Shown here piece after piece: positions 7,681-16,162 of a stretch of 35,599 nt of DNA. Position numbers and translations under genes: made by a program. The stretch comes from Parcubacteria group bacterium Athens0714_12. GTDB taxonomy: Bacteria; Patescibacteriota; Patescibacteriia; UBA2591; VMGY01. The notes under the pieces are model-generated. The model searched no databases. It was not told the DNA's origin and saw only the letters and a list, made by a program, of their open reading frames with translations. Position 1 is the stretch's first letter. Each line of letters starts with the position of its first letter. The stretch covers positions 1-35,599 of the forward strand of contig VMGY01000006.1 of the NCBI GenBank assembly GCA_007378955.1, written 5' to 3'.

Positions 7681-8317
7681 GCCATCTTTGCCTGATTTTA
7701 GTTACGAAACAAAGCTTCTAAAAAAAGGCTTTAAAAATATCGCCGGCTTAGATGAAGTGGGCCGCGGAAGTTTGGCAGGTCCGATTGTCGCCGGAGCGGT
7801 GATTTTAAATTCTAAACAATACATAAAAATAAAAAATAAAAATTTAAAATATTCGATCAAGGATTCAAAAAAATTATCGCCAAAACAAAGGGAAAAATTA
7901 TTTGAAATTATTACTTCGCGAGTTTCGGCTTGGGCGATAGGCGCGATAAATGAAAAAATAATTGATAAAATAGGAATTGCCAAAGCCAACGCTCTGGTTA
8001 TTAAAAAAGCAGCTAAAAATTTAAACGTTAAACCGGATTTTCTTTTAATTGACGGTAATTTAAAGATTGATAAAATAGTAATTCCCAATTATAATGTAAT
8101 TAAAGGCGATGAAAAAATTTTTTCCTGCGCCTGCGCCTCTATCCTTGCCAAGGTCTACCGCGACCGATTAATGAAAGAAAAATTCCATAAAAAATACCAA
8201 TTATACGGCTTTGACAAACATAAAGGATATGGAACTAAGTATCATTTAGAAATGATAGAAAGGCACGGACTCTGCCCTTTGCACAGAAAATCATTCAAAA
8301 TTAAAATTAACAAATAA
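7661..8317 (+). CDS. rnhB: ribonuclease HII
   Basis: This endonuclease cleaves RNA in RNA-DNA hybrids and removes misincorporated ribonucleotides. At 218 residues it has the family signatures GLDEVGRGSLAGP (Asp31, Glu32), LLIDGN (Asp131), the CACASILAKVYRD block (Asp168), and the C-terminal YGFDKHKGYGT and HR(K/R)SF elements. The start at 7661 overlaps the thioredoxin gene; a TTG at 7688 would be an alternative just upstream of the conserved domain. It is followed closely by a methyltransferase gene. Confidence 0.96.
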   Translation: MLFCQNKPSLPDFSYETKLLKKGFKNIAGLDEVGRGSLAGPIVAGAVILNSKQYIKIKNKNLKYSIKDSKKLSPKQREKLFEIITSRVSAWAIGAINEKIIDKIGIAKANALVIKKAAKNLNVKPDFLLIDGNLKIDKIVIPNYNVIKGDEKIFSCACASILAKVYRDRLMKEKFHKKYQLYGFDKHKGYGTKYHLEMIERHGLCPLHRKSFKIKINK

Positions 8318-8342
8318 ATTTTATTAATTGAATAATAAAAAT

Positions 8343-8909
8343 ATGTCTATTCTCACCACAAAAATTCCCGGCGGCAACGAATTAATGGATGCCAAAAAGG
8401 TTTTAGAAAAAATCGGCGTTAAGGAAGGCGACAGAGTTTGCGACTTGGGCTGCGGAAGCAAGGGTTATTTTAGCTTGCAGGCGGCTAAATTAGTCGGCAA
8501 TAAAGGCATGGTTTACGCGGTGGATATTTTAAAATCTGTTTTAAAAAATGTAGAAAAAGAGGCTAAACACGAAGGCCTTTTTAATCTTAAAACTGTTTGG
8601 TCCGACTTAGAGATCGCGGCCGCGACTAAGATAGAGCCTTTGGATTTGGATTTCTGCTTATTAATCAATCTTCTTTTCCAGACTAAAAAACATTTTGAAG
8701 TAATGAAAGAAGCGAGCAGATTATTAAAAAAAGACAATGGCAAATTGGCAATAATTGATTGGAAAAAAATCAACTCGCCTTTTGGCCCGCCCGTAGGAAT
8801 CAGAATTTCTCCGGAAGAAATTGAAAATTTCGCCCAACAGCTCGGCTTAAAAAAAGATTTCGCCTTTGAAGCGGGTAATTTTCATTTTGGGATAGTTTTT
8901 AAAAAATGA
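8343..8909 (+). CDS. class I SAM-dependent methyltransferase
   Basis: A 188-residue Rossmann-fold methyltransferase. Motif I is VCDLGCGSKGYFS, the acidic end of strand 2 is VYAVDI, and later come the LLINLLFQ and LAIIDWKK strands. The fold is closest to the UbiE/COQ5-like group of small methyltransferases; the substrate cannot be read from the sequence. ATG 8343 is preferred; an upstream in-frame TTG at 8328 would add five residues. The stop overlaps the tyrS start by 4 nt (ATGA), which suggests translational coupling. Confidence 0.88.
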   Translation: MSILTTKIPGGNELMDAKKVLEKIGVKEGDRVCDLGCGSKGYFSLQAAKLVGNKGMVYAVDILKSVLKNVEKEAKHEGLFNLKTVWSDLEIAAATKIEPLDLDFCLLINLLFQTKKHFEVMKEASRLLKKDNGKLAIIDWKKINSPFGPPVGIRISPEEIENFAQQLGLKKDFAFEAGNFHFGIVFKK

Positions 8910-10102
8910 CATTTAATAAATTTATGATAAAAAATAAAGAACTTTTAGAAAGAGGGATGATAGGAATTATTTCTAAAGAAAGTTTAGAAAAAAAATTAAA
9001 TTCGGGAAAAAAATTAAGAATAAAATACGGCGCTGACCCTACGGCTCCTGATTTGCATCTTGGGCATAGTGTCTGCTTGAAAAAATTAAAAGAATTCCAA
9101 AATTTAGGCCATCAAATCGTTTTCATTATCGGCGACTTCACCGCTAAAATCGGCGATCCTTCCGGAAAATCAAAAACCAGGCCAATGCTCTCTGACGCGG
9201 AAATAGAAAAAAATACTAAAACTTATTTCCAGCAAGTCGGTAAAATTTTAGATTTAAAAAAAATTGAAATTCATCGCAATAGCGAATGGTTTAAAAAAAT
9301 GAATTTAAAAGAAATTTTAAATTTAATGTCTGATTTTACCGTGGCAAGAATCTTGGAAAGAGACGACTTTACTAAAAGATTAAAAGCAGGCGAAGAAATC
9401 AGCCTTCATGAAATTTTATATCCGGTCATGCAAGCTTATGACTCTATTATACTTAAAGCGGACGTGGAAATCGGGGGTAATGACCAAATTTTTAATATGC
9501 TCGCCGGCAGAGACTTACAAAGAAAAATGAATCAACCGGAGCAGGATATTATCACTCTTCCCCTTCTTATCGGTTTGGACGGCAAAGAAAAAATGAGCAA
9601 GGGCTTGGGAAATTATGTGGGCGTCGCGGAAGCGCCTCAAGAGCAATTTGGAAAAATAATGTCTATTCCCGACCATTTAATAATAGATTATTTTAAATTA
9701 ACAACTAACATTTCTTTAAAAGAAATTAATCAAATGGAAAAAGAAATGAGGAACGGGGCCAATCCGCGCGGCTTTAAAGCAATGTTAGCCAGAGAAATTA
9801 TCACTTTATATCACAATAAAAAATCTGCCTTAATCGCGGAAAAAGAATTTGATCATATTTTCAAAGAAAAAAAACAGCCGTCTGATATTCCGGCCATAAA
9901 ATTAAAAAATAAAAATTATAAAATCATTGATTTGCTTACTGAAACAAAATTAGTCAAAAGCAAGGGTGAGGCGAGGCGATTAATTGAACAAGGCGGCGTA
10001 AAAATAGATAATAAATTAATTAAAGATTGGCAAAAAGAAATAAAAATAAAACAAGGAATGATTGTCCAAATCGGCAAAAGAAAATTTGTGAAAATAAATT
10101 AG
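8906..10102 (+). CDS. tyrS: tyrosyl-tRNA synthetase
   Basis: This enzyme charges tRNA-Tyr with tyrosine. At 398 residues it is a class I synthetase. The HIGH-type motif is HLGHS (residues 51-55) after KYGADPTAPDL. The tyrosine-site helix is YPVMQAYDSIILKADVEIGG, followed by DQ. The KMSKS loop is KMSKG (229-233). A C-terminal S4 RNA-binding domain lies at about 335-396 (TKLVKSKGEARRLIEQGGV). It overlaps the methyltransferase by 4 nt and is the last gene of the run; a long perfect hairpin follows at 10126-10196. Confidence 0.96.
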   Translation: MTFNKFMIKNKELLERGMIGIISKESLEKKLNSGKKLRIKYGADPTAPDLHLGHSVCLKKLKEFQNLGHQIVFIIGDFTAKIGDPSGKSKTRPMLSDAEIEKNTKTYFQQVGKILDLKKIEIHRNSEWFKKMNLKEILNLMSDFTVARILERDDFTKRLKAGEEISLHEILYPVMQAYDSIILKADVEIGGNDQIFNMLAGRDLQRKMNQPEQDIITLPLLIGLDGKEKMSKGLGNYVGVAEAPQEQFGKIMSIPDHLIIDYFKLTTNISLKEINQMEKEMRNGANPRGFKAMLAREIITLYHNKKSALIAEKEFDHIFKEKKQPSDIPAIKLKNKNYKIIDLLTETKLVKSKGEARRLIEQGGVKIDNKLIKDWQKEIKIKQGMIVQIGKRKFVKIN

Positions 10103-10125
10103 ATTAAACTACAAAATCTATAATT

Positions 10126-10196
10126 AAAGGGTGAAGGCGTCTTTTTTGCAGACGCGGCGATTAGTCCGCAGCGCAAAAAAGACGCCTTCACCCTTT
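10126..10196. terminator. 24-bp perfect inverted repeat, probable bidirectional terminator
   Basis: Arms 10126-10149 and 10173-10196 are perfect complements (AAAGGGTGAAGGCGTC...), with a 23-nt loop that can itself pair partly. It sits exactly between the convergent tyrS (+) and galT (-) genes and ends in CCCTTTT on both strands. It is longer than an ordinary terminator stem, so it could also be a repeat-derived element. Confidence 0.75.
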
Positions 10197-10209
10197 TCAA
10201 TTCAATGTT

Positions 10210-11124
10210 TTATTCTCTATAAAATTTAGCCGCTTTTTCCGGCAGGACGGAATTAACCACCATGCCGGAGCCAAGTTCAACGCCGCCCCAAATGCTGTCG
10301 CGCGGCTGAATTTTTAAATAAAAATGCTGGTCGGTATCTTTGATGACTTGATGGAGAAAAAAATTATAAGAAATATCCAAAGAATTTAATTTGACCAAAA
10401 TTTTTTTCAACGCCTCGGCAAATCCCGTTATCTCTTTTTTATTCAAAGAGGTGATATTATCCAAATGGCGGCGAGGAAAAATCCACGCTTCATAATGAAA
10501 AGCGGAAGCATAAGGACAAAAAGCAACGACTTCTTTATTGCTAAAGATTTTTCTTGGGCTTTTTTCTTCTTTTTTAATAATTTCGCAATAAGGGCAAGCG
10601 CCTTTTTCTGTTTGGTAATTATGCATTTGCTGAAGTTCGCTTAAAACATCCGGCGGCAAAACTTGGGAAGCAAAAATCTGAGAATGGGCGTGAAAAATTG
10701 AAGCGCCTGCTTTACCGCCGTCATTTTTAAAAACTAAAATATACTCGATTTTTTTATCATTACCAATCACTTTAGTTCTATCAATATAAACTTCTACAAT
10801 TCTTTTTATTTGCGAGATGGAAAGGTCGGCAAATTCCAAGCCATGTTTTGGCGTCTCAATAATCACTTCTTGCTTGCCGTACGCTTCAGAATTATCTTCA
10901 ATGACAACCGGAAATTTATTTCTTAAAACCTTGGCTAAAAAATTCTTTCCGCCATTGTATGTTTTAATCAATAATTCTTTTTCCACGCCTTCCTCGCAAA
11001 AAGGGCAGGGTACTTTTGGCTCAAGAATACTTTCCTCTTTTAAATCGCGCGGCCTCTTTGCTCTTTGTGGAGTGATAATTACATATTTATTCAAAAAATA
11101 ATCTTTTCTAATTTCTGATTTCAT
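10210..11124 (-). CDS. galT: galactose-1-phosphate uridylyltransferase family protein
   Basis: A HIT-superfamily nucleotidyltransferase that would exchange UMP or AMP between a sugar phosphate and a nucleotide sugar. It opens with the typical EIRKDYFLNKYVIITPQRA and has two zinc-type Cys pairs (CPFC, CPYC). The catalytic segment is ASIFHAHSQIFA, corresponding to the HPHxQ motif with Ala for Pro, and a late HFYLKIQPRD block is present. I chose ATG 11124 because homologues begin just there. The ORF extends to ATG 11157, but that start lies inside a dispersed repeat. It is the last gene of the minus-strand alpha-glucan cluster. The true substrate could be glucose-1-P (ADP/UDP-glucose supply) rather than galactose-1-P. 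Confidence 0.9.
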   Translation of the reverse strand: MKSEIRKDYFLNKYVIITPQRAKRPRDLKEESILEPKVPCPFCEEGVEKELLIKTYNGGKNFLAKVLRNKFPVVIEDNSEAYGKQEVIIETPKHGLEFADLSISQIKRIVEVYIDRTKVIGNDKKIEYILVFKNDGGKAGASIFHAHSQIFASQVLPPDVLSELQQMHNYQTEKGACPYCEIIKKEEKSPRKIFSNKEVVAFCPYASAFHYEAWIFPRRHLDNITSLNKKEITGFAEALKKILVKLNSLDISYNFFLHQVIKDTDQHFYLKIQPRDSIWGGVELGSGMVVNSVLPEKAAKFYRE

Positions 11125-11153
11125 AATTTTTAGAGTGTTAATGATAATTATTG

Positions 11154-11219
11154 TCATTTTAAGCTGTAGGCGAAGAATCCCATTATTCTATGAGATACTT
11201 CGGCTTCGCCTCAGGATGA
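11154..11219. repeat. short dispersed palindromic repeat
   Basis: The ends are TCAT/ATGA, with inner arms AGGCGAAG (11168-11175) and CTTCGCCT (11204-11211). It resembles the common ATCCTGAGGCGAAG-type bacterial dispersed repeat. It supplies the TGA stop (11211-11213) of the neighbouring glgA gene. Confidence 0.55.
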
Positions 11220-12695
11220 AAGTGTTGAATAATTATTCAACACTTTCAATTTTTCGTAAACTTTGATATATTCTTTGGCTGATTTCTGCCAAGAAAAATT
11301 TTGACTCATGCCATTAATTTGCATCTTGCGCCAAATTTTTTTATTTTTAAAAATTAGCAGCGCTTTTTTGATAGTCTTTAATAATTCCCGGTGGTCATAT
11401 TTTTCAAAAACAAATCCCGTTGATTGAATATTGAATATTGAAAATTGAAAATTTTTCACGCTATCTTTCAAACCGCCCGTCGCCCTCACCAGAGGAATAG
11501 TGCCATAGCGCATAGAAATCATTTGTCCCAAACCACAGGGCTCAAAACGGGAAGGCATTAAAAAAATATCGCAACCGGCGTAAATTTCCTGCGCTAACTT
11601 GGCGTCAAATTTTATAAAAACTTTAATTTTTTCAGGATATTTTTTTTCAGCCCCTCTTAATGCGTTTTCATATTTTGATTCCCCTGTCCCCAAAAAAACC
11701 ATTTGGCAATTCAGATTCGTGGCTTCGTCCATAATTTCACTGATTAAGTCAATCCCTTTTTGTTCGGCTAATCTTCCTACTAATCCAAAAAGAGGAATTT
11801 TTGAATCTTGCTTTAAACCGCAAATTTCCTGCAAATATAATTTATTTTTTTCTTTTATTTCTAAATTTTTAATTGAATAATTATATTTGATTTTCGGGTC
11901 GTTTTCCGGATTGAAAATTTCCGTATCAATGCCGTTTAAAATTCCGCGAAGTTCGTTTTTTCTTTTTTGCAAAACATCTTCCAGTCCCGCGCCATATTCT
12001 TTGGTTAAAATTTCTTTAGCGTAATTAGGGCTGACCGTATTAATAAAGTCGCTATTCACAAGTCCGCTTTTCAAAAAATTAATTTTTTTATTTTGGTCAA
12101 TATTTTTTTCAGGAATAGGCAAGTCTAACATTTCGGAAATGTCTTTAGCTTCGTAATGGCCTTGGTATTCTAAATTATGGACCGTAAAAAGAGCGGCGAT
12201 TTTTTTATACCTTTTATCTTTCAACGACAAGCTTTTCAATAAAAATGGCAAAATGCCGACATGCCAATCATGGCAATGAATAACATTCGGCCACCAATTT
12301 AATGGTTCAAAAATTTCTAAAACCGACCGAGCAAAGAAAGTAAATCTTTTTGCTTCCCTTAAACTATCCTCCGGCATCGCGGATTTTTCAAAATAAATGC
12401 CGTTATCCCCCAAATATTTTTGGTGGTCAATAAAATAAACAGGGACTTCGCTTGCCGGCAAAAGACATTGATAAAGATCGAATTTTTCATCTTTGTTGTA
12501 AAAATTAATTTTAATTCCCTCGGCAATTTTTTCAAGCTGATATTTTTCTTCGTCAACAATTCCATATTTAGGAATGGCAATTCTAACATCAATGCCCAAT
12601 TTTTTTAAAGTTTTTGGCAAAGCGCCGATGACATCGGCCAAGCCGCCGATCTTAGCGATTGGATTCAATTCCGAGGCGACAAATAAAATTTTCAT
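11211..12695 (-). CDS. glgA: glycogen/starch synthase (GT5), copy 1
   Basis: This enzyme transfers glucose from ADP- or UDP-glucose to the end of an alpha-1,4-glucan. At 494 residues it has the GT5 N-terminal domain with KIGGLADV (from residue 15), CHDWHVG and TVHNLEYQG, then the GT-B C-terminal domain with LVGRLAEQKG and SRFEPCGLGQMISMRYG (acceptor/phosphate loop). Its start overlaps the GT4 gene by 4 nt. The last codons and the TGA stop come from the dispersed repeat at 11154-11219, so the original C-terminus has probably been altered slightly. A paralogue lies at 16163-17638. Confidence 0.95.
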   Translation of the reverse strand: MKILFVASELNPIAKIGGLADVIGALPKTLKKLGIDVRIAIPKYGIVDEEKYQLEKIAEGIKINFYNKDEKFDLYQCLLPASEVPVYFIDHQKYLGDNGIYFEKSAMPEDSLREAKRFTFFARSVLEIFEPLNWWPNVIHCHDWHVGILPFLLKSLSLKDKRYKKIAALFTVHNLEYQGHYEAKDISEMLDLPIPEKNIDQNKKINFLKSGLVNSDFINTVSPNYAKEILTKEYGAGLEDVLQKRKNELRGILNGIDTEIFNPENDPKIKYNYSIKNLEIKEKNKLYLQEICGLKQDSKIPLFGLVGRLAEQKGIDLISEIMDEATNLNCQMVFLGTGESKYENALRGAEKKYPEKIKVFIKFDAKLAQEIYAGCDIFLMPSRFEPCGLGQMISMRYGTIPLVRATGGLKDSVKNFQFSIFNIQSTGFVFEKYDHRELLKTIKKALLIFKNKKIWRKMQINGMSQNFSWQKSAKEYIKVYEKLKVLNNYSTLSS

Positions 12696-13759
12696 ATATT
12701 TTTTTTATATTTTTTGATTACTTCCCTATAGATTTTTTCATAACCATCAACCATTTTTTCCACGGTAAAATTTTTTTCTACCCATTGGCGACATTTTTTG
12801 CGATCAATGGTTTTAATTTTTTCAATCGCACCCACCATTTCTTTTAAATTATTAACTGCAAAACCCGTTACCCCATCTTTAATAATCTCAGGTGCGGAGC
12901 CTTTATTAAAAGCAATTACTGGCGTGCCGCAGGCCATGGCTTCAATCATCACCAATCCAAACGGTTCCTCCCATTTAATGGGAACTAAAAGACAATAAGC
13001 ATTTTTTAAATATTTAATTTTTTCTTTGGTAGATAAAAAACCTAAAAATTTTATATTTTTGTTTTCTCTGATTTCCTTTTTTACTTTCTCCATATAATCT
13101 TTGTGATCGGGATGAAAATAGCCAGCGATAAAAAGTTTCTTTTTTGTTTCTTTTGCCACTTTTATCGCTTCTAAAGTTCCCTTTTCAGGGGAAATTCTTC
13201 CTAACCAAAAAAGATAATCTTGAGGTTTTTTATTAAAAGAATAAAGCTGTAACGGCGTGCCATTATAAACTTTCCCTATAAAATTAAAATTGGGATTATT
13301 TTCTATTTGTCTTTGAGAAATCCCTACAAACATTATTTTAGAAAGTCTTTTTTTATTTTCATCATAAAATTTAGGATTATGAAAAGTGGCAATTACCGGA
13401 GTTTTAATATTTTTTGAAAATTCAAATAATCCCCAAAAACGATCTATGGCGGGGTCATGAACGTGTATAATATCAAATTTATGAGATTGCTTAACTACAT
13501 TTTCACAATATTTTTTAAATAATTCATAACCTTTTTTATTATTTATATCTAAATGTTTATCAACAGAAGACATCCAGCCGGAAGCAAGTTTGGCCGAAGT
13601 TTTAGAATCTGTCGGGGCAAAAACGGTCACCTCATGACCTCTTTTCACTAGTTCTTCACTTAGAAGATAAGAAATATTCGTAACACTGCTGGGTGAAGAA
13701 AGTAATTCCGGCGAAAAAGGTATTAAGCCGCCGGGGACTTGGGCGATTTTTAATTTCAT
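12692..13759 (-). CDS. GT4 family glycosyltransferase
   Basis: A 355-residue GT-B retaining glycosyltransferase. The N-terminal acceptor domain has GGLIPFSPELLSSPSS and HEVTVFAP, and DIIHVHDPA and VIATFHNP are typical. The C-terminal GT1-type domain has FWLGRISPEKGTLEAI and the E-x7-E motif in EEPFGLVMIEAMACGTPVIA. It overlaps glgA copy 1 by 4 nt and the kinase-like gene by 4 nt, so it belongs to the alpha-glucan operon. By context it may be an alpha-glucan or trehalose/sucrose-type transferase; the sequence alone does not give donor or acceptor. Confidence 0.92.
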   Translation of the reverse strand: MKLKIAQVPGGLIPFSPELLSSPSSVTNISYLLSEELVKRGHEVTVFAPTDSKTSAKLASGWMSSVDKHLDINNKKGYELFKKYCENVVKQSHKFDIIHVHDPAIDRFWGLFEFSKNIKTPVIATFHNPKFYDENKKRLSKIMFVGISQRQIENNPNFNFIGKVYNGTPLQLYSFNKKPQDYLFWLGRISPEKGTLEAIKVAKETKKKLFIAGYFHPDHKDYMEKVKKEIRENKNIKFLGFLSTKEKIKYLKNAYCLLVPIKWEEPFGLVMIEAMACGTPVIAFNKGSAPEIIKDGVTGFAVNNLKEMVGAIEKIKTIDRKKCRQWVEKNFTVEKMVDGYEKIYREVIKKYKKNI

Positions 13760-14763
13760 AAATTTAATAATTTAGATTGTTTGCTTAAAAATTGTTTTAT
13801 TTTCTTAGCAACAGGCACTCTTTCTCCCCATATTTTTCCTAAAATTACATATTGAATCATTTGCGCTTTATAAATATCTAAATCTAATTGATAGCCATTT
13901 TTATCAAAAGTTGGGCGTTGATTAAAATAGTTTATAATAAATAAATTTTCCAATTCATTAATTTGTCGGGATGAAAAAATTCCATTCTCTTTTAAGAAAT
14001 AATCTAATTGGAATAAAAATCTTCCCAAGTCTCTCAAGGGATTTCCTATTTCCATAGTATCAAAATCAGTGAGATAAAATGAATTATTTTTTTTAATAAA
14101 ATTAGCGGGTTGGAAATCGCCATGAATCAAACAAGCTTTATTTTTTTTCTCTATTGTTTCCGTTTTTTTAATAAGAACTCGCAAATTTCTTTTAATTAAT
14201 GGCGTTAAAGATTCAATATTCGGCTTAATAAATTCTATGGTTCTATTTAAGATTATTTCTTCTATTTTTTGATTTAATTTTTTAAATAGAAATTTATTGG
14301 ATTTTTTTATTTTTAAATTATGGAGATCGGCCAGCCATTGAGAAAATTTTTCTATTATTTTTTTTGTTTGATTAAAATTTAAATTTTTTTTTGAGAGGAT
14401 ATCAACAAAAAAATCTCCTTTAATATATTCCCTGATTATTATTTTTAATTTGGCTAAAAATCCATAAAGAACAGCGATTTTAAATTTTTTTATTTTTTTT
14501 AATTCTTTTAAGGCGAATAAATTTCTATCGAAATAATCTTCATTATCATGAATTTCTAAAATAATTTTATCGGGCAAATTTTTTTCTAAAGTTAATAAGG
14601 CGGTAATTTTATACTGTTCATTGATAATTAATTTATCTTTTAATAATTTTATTTCTTTAATCAAAAGATTTTTATTTTTAAATATTTTAATAAGTTCTTT
14701 TTGAATTTCTTGTGGGTTATTTTTTAAAAAATAAAAAATTTCAATTGCTTTTTGGTTTGCCAT
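13756..14763 (-). CDS. APH/choline-kinase-like phosphotransferase
   Basis: A 335-residue protein kinase-like fold phosphotransferase. The catalytic loop is IHGDFQPANF (Asp216, Asn221), and the Mg-binding loop is LTDFDTMEIGNPLRDL (Asp233/Asp235). These are the hallmarks of the aminoglycoside phosphotransferase/maltokinase/homoserine kinase superfamily. The N-lobe is divergent. Antibiotic resistance is unlikely because the gene lies with 4-nt overlap inside a glucan biosynthesis cluster. Phosphorylation of a sugar (for example maltose or glucose, as in the GlgE/maltokinase routes) is a reasonable inference, not proven. It is very A/T-rich and Lys/Ile-rich, like the host. Confidence 0.85.
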   Translation of the reverse strand: MANQKAIEIFYFLKNNPQEIQKELIKIFKNKNLLIKEIKLLKDKLIINEQYKITALLTLEKNLPDKIILEIHDNEDYFDRNLFALKELKKIKKFKIAVLYGFLAKLKIIIREYIKGDFFVDILSKKNLNFNQTKKIIEKFSQWLADLHNLKIKKSNKFLFKKLNQKIEEIILNRTIEFIKPNIESLTPLIKRNLRVLIKKTETIEKKNKACLIHGDFQPANFIKKNNSFYLTDFDTMEIGNPLRDLGRFLFQLDYFLKENGIFSSRQINELENLFIINYFNQRPTFDKNGYQLDLDIYKAQMIQYVILGKIWGERVPVAKKIKQFLSKQSKLLNL

Positions 14764-14778
14764 ATTTTTTGATTATTT

Positions 14779-16143
14779 TTATTTTCTCGTCACTTCTTCG
14801 CGTTTTTTAACAAGTTCTTGAATTCTATTTCTAAATTGAGCCGCCCTTTCATATTCTTCAACTTTAGCCGCTTCAAGCATTTGTTTTTTTAAATGCTCGA
14901 TTATTTTATTAAACTCTTCAGGCGGAATATACGGGGCGGTGGTATCAAGTCTCATTGAAACTTCCTCGTCATAATGCTCTTTTACCAAATCTTCAACTAT
15001 GCCTTGTCTTTGCCAATCCAAAGCGGTAAAAACAATATTTTTATAAAGTTCTATAGCCATTTCTTTGTTTTTTTTACTTGCGCCAGGTGTGATTAAAACT
15101 GTTTCTTCTAATTCTTTCGCTCCTTTTTCTAAAATTTCTAAACTCCACCATGGCTTGGCCGATGCCCACCAATATTGATCAGAATGTAAAGCGAAATCAA
15201 GCATTTCTCTTGCTTTTTTATATTCTTTCACTTTAGGATTACTTTTATTAACAACTTCTATCGCTAAATAAGTCAGCTTCCATTGCATTTGATGAATTTT
15301 ATTTTTTGGTTCATCCCATCTGGAGAAAGGGATCTTTCTCGCCATATCTTTATGCATCAATGTCCAGGTGGAAGGAACCGGGTTGCAAACATCTTCTTTA
15401 AAATATTTATAAAGTTCAGAAATAGTGACTGTCGGCAACTCATTTGATTGATAAATATCTATTAAAAGTTTTTCCAACCCTAATCGGTGGTGGCCAAAAG
15501 TTTCGCCATCCATAGCAGTCAATAAATATTCATGTTTTTTTAATCTTTCTCCTAAATCGCGCAATAAAACATTGCCGCTTTCTAATTGAGCGGATAAAAT
15601 TTTAAAAGAAAAGGCCCTTTCTCTGAAAAAAATTCTAAAATCATCTAATCCTTTTATTTTATAAATTTTTGAATAGTCTGGATCACCTCCAGGAAAAGAT
15701 GCTTCGTCGGCAATAATCCACTTATAACCTAAATTTTTGACTATTTTCGCTAAATCTTTAGTAAAGGCCATCTCAGGAGGGAAGAAACCGGTTGGCTTAT
15801 AGACATTTCCAAAATATTTTCTATTAGTTAAATAATTAAGTTCTATTTGGCGCAAAATTTCTTCTTTTGGCAACTTAGGCAAAAGGGCGTGATATTTCGC
15901 GCTTCCCGTCAATTCAATTTGCCCTGCCTCAGTTAACTTTCTAATATCATCAATAACATCTTTAAAACCATTTTTATAAAAAAGCTCTGTCAAACAAGCA
16001 TTTATATTTAAAGTAACCTTTGCTTTAGGTGACATTTTTAGTCCCGCGAGAATTTTTCGATAACTTTCATTTACGACTTTTTCTAAAATTCTTTTTTTTT
16101 GATTAGCGGGTTGATAAATGTGCAAAAAATTTGCCCAATACAT
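14779..16143 (-). CDS. GH57 glycoside hydrolase with C-terminal UVR motif
   Basis: A 454-residue GH57 family alpha-glucan-active enzyme. The N-terminal FLHIYQP corresponds to the first conserved GH57 region. GSAKYHALLP follows, then GFFPPEMAF with the presumed nucleophile Glu124 and LLTAMDGETFGHHR with the presumed acid Asp212. Activity could be alpha-amylase-like, branching or 4-alpha-glucanotransferase. The last 45 residues (about 410-447, HLKKQMLEAAKVEEYERAAQFRNRIQ) match the UVR motif pattern known from UvrB/UvrC and ClpC/McsA-type proteins, an unusual tail for a hydrolase. It lies 19 nt after glgA copy 2 and 15 nt before the kinase gene. Confidence 0.92.
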   Translation of the reverse strand: MYWANFLHIYQPANQKKRILEKVVNESYRKILAGLKMSPKAKVTLNINACLTELFYKNGFKDVIDDIRKLTEAGQIELTGSAKYHALLPKLPKEEILRQIELNYLTNRKYFGNVYKPTGFFPPEMAFTKDLAKIVKNLGYKWIIADEASFPGGDPDYSKIYKIKGLDDFRIFFRERAFSFKILSAQLESGNVLLRDLGERLKKHEYLLTAMDGETFGHHRLGLEKLLIDIYQSNELPTVTISELYKYFKEDVCNPVPSTWTLMHKDMARKIPFSRWDEPKNKIHQMQWKLTYLAIEVVNKSNPKVKEYKKAREMLDFALHSDQYWWASAKPWWSLEILEKGAKELEETVLITPGASKKNKEMAIELYKNIVFTALDWQRQGIVEDLVKEHYDEEVSMRLDTTAPYIPPEEFNKIIEHLKKQMLEAAKVEEYERAAQFRNRIQELVKKREEVTRK

Positions 16144-16162
16144 AATTTTATAATTTAAATAA

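Noticed and set aside
13756-14763. Aminoglycoside resistance gene
   Set aside because: It shares the APH fold, but its operon with glucan enzymes and divergent N-lobe argue for a metabolic kinase.
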